Shown here: in pieces, positions 1-5,920 of the stretch
Position numbering within the stretch: position 1 is the stretch's first letter
How the letters are laid out: every line of letters starts with the position of its first letter
Assembly (NCBI GenBank): GCA_002388665.1
Contig: DGMY01000090.1
Location: forward strand, 1-15,625
DNA length: 15,625 nucleotides
Source: Opitutia bacterium UBA4506
GTDB lineage: Bacteria; Verrucomicrobiota; Verrucomicrobiia; Opitutales; Puniceicoccaceae
Reading direction: 5' to 3'
Translations under genes and position numbers: made by a program
The notes under the pieces: generated by a model
What the model was told of the DNA's origin: nothing
Databases searched by the model: none
Seen by the model: only the letters and a program-made list of their open reading frames with translations

Positions 1-307
1 AATAACCGCCAAGACTAACACTCAAACCGGTGCAGTTCTGGGGGTCTCTTCAGACCCACTTGAATCTTCGTTCAAAAATAAAGGCTTGGTTGGAACTTCT
101 GGGGTTCAGTGCAAGACGGATGACGGAGAAGGAGAACGACGAATACCGTGAGGGGAAGCGGCGGAGCGCTTAGAGCTTTCTTTTCGACTTCCGCAGAATG
201 CAGTGAGACGAAAGTCGGAAGGTGTCGGAGCGGTGGCGAAGGATTCTGCTCCTATGGGGACCTTTTGAATTGTGAAGATTCTGTCAGGCTTTTAGGAATC
301 GTTGTAG
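1..307. other. Gene-poor leader upstream of the regulator
   Basis: I find no convincing coding sequence here; the open frame that crosses 148-414 runs out of frame into the regulator and resembles nothing I know. Two small perfect hairpins lie side by side near the left edge: GGGTCT-CTTC-AGACCC at 42-57 and TTGAA-TCTTCG-TTCAA at 60-75. Neither is followed by a clear T run, so they are not obvious terminators on either strand. They could be the 3' end of a transcript from outside the window or a short dispersed repeat. The regulator's promoter must lie in this stretch, but I see no strong -35/-10 pair. An AGGA at 294-297 can serve as ribosome-binding site for the ATG at 308. Confidence 0.5.
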
Positions 308-1804
308 ATGAAGGTCTTGCTCACTTTTACTGGTTTCCACGATCCGTTTTCGTCCGATTCTGGAAATACGGAGACGGGCCCTGTATTGACCGCGCTTTCC
401 GAGGTCGCATTTGACCGAGTTTTCCTCTTTTCGACCCCGCGAATGCAGGAGTTTTCCTCACAGACTCTTGCCAATATCAATTCACGCGGTCTTTGCAGCG
501 AAGCCGAAATTCTTTCGGTCGAAGTCCGGGACCCTACCGATTATCGCGCGATCATTTCTTCGATTAGAACTCATTTCCGACATATCGTGAGCGTCTGCCC
601 GGAAGGTGAGTTCACGATCGTGCTATCTTCGGGGACTCCCCAGATTCACGCCTGCTGGTTGATGCTGGTCGCCAGCGGTGAAATCCCGGCGCGATTGTTG
701 CAAACTTTTCCGAGGCGATTTGCGGAACCGGGTAAATCACTCGTCCGGGAGGTCGATCTATCGGGAGAGTTTTTTCCGAGGATGACTCTGAGAGAGAGGA
801 TGCCTGTATCCGATGAAAGTGGCACCAGCGAAGAGAATCTTCTCGCTGCGAGAGTTCAGATCGGTCTTGTGGGCGAGGATCCTGCGTTTTTGAAAGCCGT
901 TAAAGAGGCATCGATTTACTCCGGTTACGATGAGATCGACCTCCTGTTACTTGGAGAAACGGGCACTGGAAAGGAGCGCTTTACCGAGTTGGTTCATTTG
1001 CTCAGTGAGCGCGCTACAAAGCCTCTGGTCACGGTTAACTGCAGCAGCATCCCCACCGAATTGGTGGAGAGCCATCTTTTCGGTCACAAGAAAGGGGCTT
1101 TCACCGGGGCCGCCAGTGATCAACCCGGAAAATTTACGGTCGCCGATGGAGGGATTTTATTTCTCGACGAACTCGGTGAGTTGCCTCTTTCGGCTCAAGC
1201 CAAATTGCTAAGAGTTCTTGAGAATGGGGAAATCGAACCAGTTGGCCATGCCACCTCCACCTCTTTGAAGGTAAACGTCCGCGTTATAGCCGCTACCAAT
1301 CGGAATCTAAGGGAGATGGTGGCCAAGGGAAGCTTCCGCGAGGATCTCTACCAGCGCTTCGATGCAACGGTTCGGATCCCTTCTCTCCGCGAAAGACGTT
1401 CTGATATACCGCTTCTCTGCAGTTTTCTACTGGAAGACTGGAACCGAAAACACAAGCGGCAGCATCTTCTGACTCCGAAGGCCTTGTCTGAGTTGATGAA
1501 GTATGATTGGCCCGGCAATATCAGAGAGTTGCGAAAGGTAATCACGCAGTCCGCTATGCTCACAGCGGGCAAAAAGATCGATACGAAAGACCTACGCTTC
1601 GAATTACCGATCGCGGACGATTCCACATCGGCGATCCCCGAACCTGAAGAGGGATTTTCTATCAACGGACATCTGGAGGAAATCAAACGTCGTCTTGTCC
1701 ACCGAGCACTTGAGAAGGAAAACGGTGTTCAGGCCCGCGCAGCTAAACTTCTTGGGTGGTCCCCTCAGGGCTTGGGCAAATACCTCAAAACGCTAGACAG
1801 ATAA
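308..1804 (+). CDS. RtcR-like sigma-54-dependent transcriptional activator with CARF-type sensor
   Basis: This is a bacterial enhancer-binding protein of 498 residues. Residues 1-160 resemble the N-terminal sensor of RtcR, especially the stretch around SSGTPQIHACW followed by PARLLQTFPR, which mirrors E. coli RtcR. That domain is CARF-type and in RtcR responds to RNA 2',3'-cyclic phosphate ends; related CARF domains bind cyclic oligonucleotides. The central AAA+ domain has Walker A GETGTGKE (216-223), the sigma-54-contacting loop GAFTGA (263-268) and Walker B GILFLDE (282-288). The last 45 residues form a Fis-type helix-turn-helix for upstream-site binding. All catalytic motifs are intact, so it should be an active RpoN activator. 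No rtcA or rtcB lies in the window; the adjacent target is the restriction operon that starts 140 bases downstream in the same direction. The ligand is not predictable from sequence. AGGA at 294-297 supports the ATG start. Confidence 0.9.
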   Translation: MKVLLTFTGFHDPFSSDSGNTETGPVLTALSEVAFDRVFLFSTPRMQEFSSQTLANINSRGLCSEAEILSVEVRDPTDYRAIISSIRTHFRHIVSVCPEGEFTIVLSSGTPQIHACWLMLVASGEIPARLLQTFPRRFAEPGKSLVREVDLSGEFFPRMTLRERMPVSDESGTSEENLLAARVQIGLVGEDPAFLKAVKEASIYSGYDEIDLLLLGETGTGKERFTELVHLLSERATKPLVTVNCSSIPTELVESHLFGHKKGAFTGAASDQPGKFTVADGGILFLDELGELPLSAQAKLLRVLENGEIEPVGHATSTSLKVNVRVIAATNRNLREMVAKGSFREDLYQRFDATVRIPSLRERRSDIPLLCSFLLEDWNRKHKRQHLLTPKALSELMKYDWPGNIRELRKVITQSAMLTAGKKIDTKDLRFELPIADDSTSAIPEPEEGFSINGHLEEIKRRLVHRALEKENGVQARAAKLLGWSPQGLGKYLKTLDR

Positions 1805-1822
1805 ACGTTGGTTGATGGAGAT

Positions 1823-1866
1823 ATAAACTGTAGTTTATTTTTGAGCTTTGCCTTTGAACTGTCAAA
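1823..1866. promoter_or_regulatory. Tandem dyads, candidate upstream activator sites for the sigma-54 regulator
   Basis: Two inverted repeats stand in the AT-rich gap behind the regulator: ATAAACT-GT-AGTTTAT (1823-1838, perfect) and TTTGA-ACTG-TCAAA (1853-1866, perfect). Both contain AACTGT, at 1826 and 1857, a 31-base separation close to three helical turns, so both copies would face the same side of the DNA. They lie about 65-105 bases upstream of the start codon at 1945, a distance typical of enhancer sites used by Fis-HTH activators. The first dyad is followed by TTTTT and could instead terminate the regulator transcript. The binding role is inference. Confidence 0.5.
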
Positions 1867-1913
1867 AAATTTTATTGATTTGAATATCAGCATCTTAAGA
1901 AACTTTAAATCGG

Positions 1914-1930
1914 TTGGCATAGGAGATGGT
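1914..1930 (+). promoter_or_regulatory. Degenerate sigma-54 (-24/-12) promoter-like element
   Basis: The sequence TTGGCATAGGAGATGGT fits the RpoN consensus YTGGCACGRNNNTTGCW well in the -24 half, with GG at 1916-1917. In the -12 half it has GG at 1928-1929 where GC is expected, at the correct 10-base spacing. It is the only such element I found between the sigma-54 regulator and the operon. One difficulty is that transcription would start near 1941, only about four bases before the ATG at 1945, giving an almost leaderless message. A weak sigma-70-like pair, TTGAAT (1880) and TTAAAT (1905), is an alternative that would leave a normal leader with GGAG at 1937-1940. Confidence 0.35.
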
Positions 1931-1964
1931 AACTGTGGAGTCCTATGGAAACATTCACAGTTAC
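1929..1964. promoter_or_regulatory. 9-bp inverted repeat enclosing the start codon of the SNase gene
   Basis: GTAACTGTG (1929-1937) and CACAGTTAC (1956-1964) are perfect reverse complements separated by 18 bases that contain most of the ribosome-binding site and the ATG at 1945. Each arm carries the AACTGT hexamer also found in the two upstream dyads. As DNA this could be an operator. As RNA it would place the start codon in the loop of a 9-bp stem and could limit translation of the whole coupled operon. Confidence 0.45.
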
Positions 1965-2232
1965 AGAAATCATCGACGGCGATACTTTCGTCGTCCGCAA
2001 TGGTTGGGAATGGAATGGCAAGACGGGGGACCGCGTCCGCCCGACAGGCTATAATGCGCCGGAGATTCCGAGTTCCAGCGGTTATACGGCCAAGCAAAAG
2101 CTCAGCCGTCTCATCCTCAACCATCAGGTCCAGCTTGGGCCTGTTGCAACCATCGACCGCGGACGCTTGGTCTGCGACGTCTTTTTCAACGGGCGAAACC
2201 TCGCTGACTACTTCCCGTCGTACAGTACTTGA
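1945..2232 (+). CDS. Mini staphylococcal-nuclease-like (SNase/thermonuclease) domain protein
   Basis: A 95-residue cytoplasmic protein (no signal peptide) made of one SNase-type OB-fold domain. It shows IIDGDTFVV (9-17), the core RVRPTGYNAPE (about 30-40) and IDRGRLVCDVFFNG (about 69-82). These correspond to the SNase motifs carrying R35, D40/E43 and R87. Here the arginines and the glutamate are kept, but the position of D40, a calcium ligand, is asparagine. The protein is therefore either a weakened nuclease or a nucleic-acid-binding relic of the fold. The length suits the short SNase-like proteins I recall, so it need not be truncated. GTGGAG at 1935-1940 supports the ATG. It is the first gene of the operon, and its TGA overlaps a possible TTG start of the next frame (2229-2232). 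A role as accessory nuclease or regulator of the restriction genes is inference. Confidence 0.75.
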   Translation: METFTVTEIIDGDTFVVRNGWEWNGKTGDRVRPTGYNAPEIPSSSGYTAKQKLSRLILNHQVQLGPVATIDRGRLVCDVFFNGRNLADYFPSYST

Positions 2233-2236
2233 TTCG

Positions 2237-2268
2237 GAGAGAAGGGCTGATACGGCATCGATTCTCTC
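2237..2268. repeat. 7-bp inverted repeat in the SNase-hsdR gap
   Basis: GAGAGAA (2237-2243) and TTCTCTC (2262-2268) are perfect reverse complements with an 18-base loop, in the 122-base gap between the SNase stop and the preferred hsdR start. No T run follows, so it is not a convincing intrinsic terminator. It could modulate read-through or translation of hsdR, or be chance. Confidence 0.3.
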
Positions 2269-2354
2269 ACTTCGTGAAACGATCTTGCACAGATTTTTCC
2301 ATTTTGGATCGGCTAACCGAGCCGCTTCCAATGGAATCTCCATCCGAGAGCATC

Positions 2355-5300
2355 ATGGATTCGCGTAATTTCGAGTTTCTTCGGGAGGATTTTCCCGAGT
2401 TGGCGGAACTGGCGGCCTTCGCCGAGTCCTATGTCTACTCGGATCCGATCAGTGCTCTCGTAAAACTCCGAACCTTCGCCGAGTTTTCGGTCAAGGCGGT
2501 TTTCGCCCACTATCGGCTTGAGCACGGCTACCAAAGCACCCTGAACGACCTTCTCCACGATCCGTCGTTCAAAGCGATCACCCCGGGCGTGGTTCAGGAC
2601 AAGCTCCATTTGCTTCGGGTCAAAGGAAACCACGCCGCCCACGGTACCTTGTTCAAGGAAGCGGAGGCCGAGGTTCCCGAATACCTCCGTCAGGCCCATG
2701 ATCTTAGCCGTTGGCTCATGCTCTCGCTGCTTGGCCGTCCGGCGGCCGATCTGCCTGAATGGACTCCCCTGCCCAAGGTTGATGAGGAGACCCAAGAATC
2801 CCTTCGGCGCAAAAACAAAGCAGCCCAAGAAAAGATCGCGCAGCAGGAAGCCTTGATGGCGCAGCTGCTCGCTGATTTGGAGAAGGCCCGTTCGCAAGCG
2901 GAAGGAGAGAAAAAGTCGGAGGCGGAACGGAGCCAGATCCTCAAACATGCCCAGCAGGCGGCAAGTGTGCTTGATTTCAGCGAGGAGGAAACTCGGTTTA
3001 AACTCATCGACGAGCAGCTCCTCGCCGCAGGATGGAGGGTCGGCGCTCGTGGACAGAGCACGCCGGAGGTGGGGCAGGAGGTCGAAGTCGGAGGCCAGTC
3101 CACTGGCTCCGGGAAAGGGTTCGCTGATTATGTGCTCTACGACCCTGCCAGCGGCAAGCCCCTGGCAGTAATCGAGGCCAAGAAGACCGCCGAAGACGCT
3201 GACAAAGGCAAGATGCAGGCCCGCTACTATGCCGATGGACTGGAAGAGGAATCGGGGGTTCGACCAGTTATCTTTTATTCCAACGGATATGAGATCTACA
3301 TCTGGGACGATGCAAAGGGCGAGCCTCCACGCCCACTTTTCGGATTCTACTCCCGAGACAGCCTACAGTACCTTCATTTTCAGCGGGCAGAAAGGGAGCC
3401 CGCCCTGGGTCCGCTAAACCCGTCGGAAAAAATTGTTGATCGGCTCTACCAGATCGAAGCCATCAAGCGCGTCGGCGAGGCTTTCGATAAGCGACGCCGC
3501 AAGGCACTGATCATTCAAGCCACGGGCACCGGAAAGACCAGGGTGGCTATTGCCTTGGCCGAACTCATGATCCGCGCCCGGTGGGCCAAACGCATTCTGT
3601 TCCTCTGCGATCGTCGCGAACTCCGCAAGCAGGCCCGCGACGCTTTCGAGGAATTCCTCCCGGGTGAACCACGTATCTACATAACGGCCCGGACCTCCGC
3701 CGACCGGAATCAGCGCATCTACCTCGCCACTTACCCGGCGATGATGAGATGCTTTCAAAACTTCGATGTTGGATTTTTCGATCTCGTGATTGCCGATGAA
3801 TCCCACCGCAGCATTTACAATCGATATCGCGATCTCTTTCGCTGGTTCGACGCGTGTCAGCTCGGTCTGACCGCGACTCCGCTCAAGTTCGTCTTTCGCA
3901 ACACCTACCGCCTTTTCGAATGCGAGAACGAAGACCCCACCTTCAACTACCCCTACGAGGAAGCCGTGGCCCACGAGCCTCCTTACTTGTGCCCCTTCAA
4001 GGCCATAAAGCACACCACGAAATTTCTCCGCGAGGGAATAAAGTATAAGGAACTGGACACCGTCCAACGCGAGCAGGTGGACGATCAGGTGGAGGATTCG
4101 GAGGCGGTTGACTACGCTCAGGAAGAGGTCAGCCGAAAGGTCTTTAACGAGGATACGGATCGAGCGATCCTCAAAAACCTCATGGACAACGGGCTCCGGA
4201 ATGCCGATGGCACCCGGCTGGGGAAAACGATCATCTTCGCCCGTAATCATGTCCACGCCAAGCAATTGGTAAAGCTCTTCGACAAGCATTACCCGCAGTA
4301 CGGGGGAGACTTTTGTCTCCGCATCGACAACTACGAACCGCGCGCCGAGCAGCTGATCGACGATTTCAAAACGAATGACGGCAGCAAAAACCTCACCATC
4401 GCTGTTTCCGTCGATATGCTCGATACGGGCATCGACATCCCGGAGATCGTTAATCTCGTTTTCGCGAAGCCAGTGAAGTCCTACGCCAAATTTTGGCAGA
4501 TGATCGGGCGGGGCACCCGGCTCTGTCCGGACCTCTTTGGACGCGGCAAAGACAAGTCCATTTTCTACATTTTCGATCATTGGGGAAATTTTGAGTTCTT
4601 CGACGAACTCATCGAAGAATCCGAGCCTTCCCGGGATAAGAGCCTTACGCAATCGGTCTTCGAAGCCCGCCTCGGACTGGCTGAGACCGCCCTCAAGGTT
4701 CAGAGTCCCGAGGCGCTCGGCATTGCGACCCGTCTCATTTCCGCCGATGTCGCGGCGTTGCCGGAGGATTGTCTCTCGGTCAAAGAGCGATGGCGGCAGA
4801 TCCAGACGCTCCGCAAAGACGGTGTCATCGAGTCTTTCCAGCCCGCCACCGCCGCGGCCTTGAAGGGAGACATCGCCCCTTTGATGCAATGGCGGGATGT
4901 CCGCGGACGGGAGGCCGCTTTGGATTTCGATCGACTGATGGCCCGCCTGCAGGCCTCTCGATTGAGCCAAGCTGCCAACGCGGACGACCTTCGCGATCGC
5001 GTGATCGAGCAGGTTTCACAACTGCCGATCAACCTCAAGCAGGTGGTGGAAAGGCTGCCCGCTATCCGAAAGGCGAAGAGCATCGAATTCCACGAAACGG
5101 CAACGGTAGTCGATCTGGAATCGATTCGGGACGAGTTGCGCGGCGTCATGAAATACCGAGACCGCGAGCGCACCCCTCGTCCCGATCCGGTCTTCCTCAA
5201 TGTTGCCGAGGACGAGGCCGGATATCGAACGGAAGTTCATAAGGTGAAGATGGAAGGACTCGATCTCGCCGCCTACCGCAACCGGGTGGAGTCCGTTCTG

Positions 5301-5744
5301 CGCGGACTACTCGACCGTAGTGAAGCCCTCCGGAAAATCCGGATGGGAGAACCCGTGTCCAGCGACGACCTTGAGGAATTGATCTCCGAGGTCCTTCTTA
5401 TGGATCCGGACCTTCATCTCGATGAACTCCTCGTTCACTATCCGAACAGAGCCGAGAACTTGGCGGCCGCGATCCGCCAGATCATCGGCATGGATCCCGA
5501 GCGAGTCGATGAGCACTTCCGCTCCTTCGTCCGGAAATATCCCGGCCTCAACGCCAACCAGGTCCGGTTTCTGGAGATCCTCAAGAGCTACCTCGCCCGC
5601 TACGGAGCCATCGAACTCGAAAAACTTTGGGACACTCCCTTTACCACCGTCCACGCGGAAGGGATCGATGGTGTCTTCACCGATTCCACACAAGTGGACG
5701 ACCTCCTCGGCCTCCTGACGGACCTCAACCGGGAGGCCGTATGA
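2355..5744 (+). CDS. hsdR: Type I restriction enzyme R subunit (HsdR), DUF4145-nuclease-helicase form
   Basis: This is the motor and nuclease subunit of a type I restriction-modification enzyme, which translocates DNA from an unmethylated target and cuts at a distance. With ATG 2355 it has 1129 residues. In order it shows a DUF4145-like helical domain (about 5-125), a charged coiled coil (about 145-205), the HSDR_N PD-(D/E)XK nuclease (D258, E274-A-K276) and a superfamily-2 helicase. The helicase has Walker A ATGTGKT (389-395), DESH (481-484), LTATP, and motif VI QMIGRGTR (715-722). An EcoEI_R_C-like helical C terminus follows. All catalytic residues are present. I chose 2355 because relatives begin just before the NFEFL motif and GAGAG lies at 2346-2350. 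In-frame ATG 2331 and a TTG at 2229 overlapping the SNase stop are alternatives. The stop overlaps ATG 5741. Confidence 0.95.
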   Translation: MDSRNFEFLREDFPELAELAAFAESYVYSDPISALVKLRTFAEFSVKAVFAHYRLEHGYQSTLNDLLHDPSFKAITPGVVQDKLHLLRVKGNHAAHGTLFKEAEAEVPEYLRQAHDLSRWLMLSLLGRPAADLPEWTPLPKVDEETQESLRRKNKAAQEKIAQQEALMAQLLADLEKARSQAEGEKKSEAERSQILKHAQQAASVLDFSEEETRFKLIDEQLLAAGWRVGARGQSTPEVGQEVEVGGQSTGSGKGFADYVLYDPASGKPLAVIEAKKTAEDADKGKMQARYYADGLEEESGVRPVIFYSNGYEIYIWDDAKGEPPRPLFGFYSRDSLQYLHFQRAEREPALGPLNPSEKIVDRLYQIEAIKRVGEAFDKRRRKALIIQATGTGKTRVAIALAELMIRARWAKRILFLCDRRELRKQARDAFEEFLPGEPRIYITARTSADRNQRIYLATYPAMMRCFQNFDVGFFDLVIADESHRSIYNRYRDLFRWFDACQLGLTATPLKFVFRNTYRLFECENEDPTFNYPYEEAVAHEPPYLCPFKAIKHTTKFLREGIKYKELDTVQREQVDDQVEDSEAVDYAQEEVSRKVFNEDTDRAILKNLMDNGLRNADGTRLGKTIIFARNHVHAKQLVKLFDKHYPQYGGDFCLRIDNYEPRAEQLIDDFKTNDGSKNLTIAVSVDMLDTGIDIPEIVNLVFAKPVKSYAKFWQMIGRGTRLCPDLFGRGKDKSIFYIFDHWGNFEFFDELIEESEPSRDKSLTQSVFEARLGLAETALKVQSPEALGIATRLISADVAALPEDCLSVKERWRQIQTLRKDGVIESFQPATAAALKGDIAPLMQWRDVRGREAALDFDRLMARLQASRLSQAANADDLRDRVIEQVSQLPINLKQVVERLPAIRKAKSIEFHETATVVDLESIRDELRGVMKYRDRERTPRPDPVFLNVAEDEAGYRTEVHKVKMEGLDLAAYRNRVESVLRGLLDRSEALRKIRMGEPVSSDDLEELISEVLLMDPDLHLDELLVHYPNRAENLAAAIRQIIGMDPERVDEHFRSFVRKYPGLNANQVRFLEILKSYLARYGAIELEKLWDTPFTTVHAEGIDGVFTDSTQVDDLLGLLTDLNREAV
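5731..5736 (+). promoter_or_regulatory. Strong Shine-Dalgarno (GGGAGG) inside the end of hsdR
   Basis: GGGAGG lies four bases before the ATG at 5741, whose ATGA overlaps the hsdR stop. By contrast, the hsdM start at 5917 is preceded by pyrimidine- and A-rich sequence with no recognisable Shine-Dalgarno. This arrangement suggests that ribosomes enter here and travel through the short ORF to reach hsdM. Confidence 0.45.
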
Positions 5745-5920
5745 CTGCTGTTCTCCATCGAGAAGATCGGCAGATTCAGTCTGTTGCCGCCGCGTTCTTG
5801 CAGCGGACGGCGAAGGTTTTTCCAAAACTCCAGACCTTGTCTGGAGAATCGGGCCGCCACTCCGAGCTTTTTCCCCATTTCATTCCGTTTTCCGCATTCC
5901 ATTTTCCAAAATCAAAATGA
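5741..5920 (+). CDS. 59-codon bridging ORF between hsdR and hsdM
   Basis: A short frame fills the whole gap between hsdR and hsdM. Its ATG overlaps the hsdR stop (ATGA, 5741-5744), and its TGA overlaps the hsdM start (ATGA, 5917-5920). It has a strong GGGAGG four bases upstream. The predicted peptide is basic in the first half and rich in F, P and H at the end. I recognise no domain, and the DNA contains a perfect hairpin (5828-5846) and a low-complexity TTCC-rich tail, as in non-coding spacers. The likeliest role is translational coupling of hsdM to hsdR rather than a functional peptide. It could equally be a chance open frame across an intergenic repeat. Confidence 0.35.
   Translation: MTAVLHREDRQIQSVAAAFLQRTAKVFPKLQTLSGESGRHSELFPHFIPFSAFHFPKSK
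5828..5846. repeat. REP-like perfect hairpin between hsdR and hsdM
   Basis: CTCCAGAC-CTT-GTCTGGAG is a perfect 8-bp stem with a 3-base loop. No T run follows, so it is not a normal intrinsic terminator. The TTCC-rich stretch behind it (about 5870-5910) is low in complexity. It may be a dispersed extragenic palindrome or an mRNA-stabilising element that adjusts the R:M ratio. Confidence 0.45.

Noticed and set aside
234..250. A sigma-54-like site TGGCGAAGGATTCTGCT before the regulator
   Set aside because: GG and GC are 11 bases apart instead of 10, and the rest of the consensus is poor, so autoregulation by RpoN is not supported.
148..414. An 88-codon plus-strand frame upstream of and overlapping the regulator
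   Set aside because: It overlaps the regulator start in another frame for over 100 bases, lacks a domain and has no clear ribosome-binding site.
3414..4970. A 518-codon open frame on the minus strand inside hsdR
   Set aside because: It is a GC-driven shadow of the hsdR helicase region, has no recognisable domain, and lies wholly within a gene whose motifs are certain.
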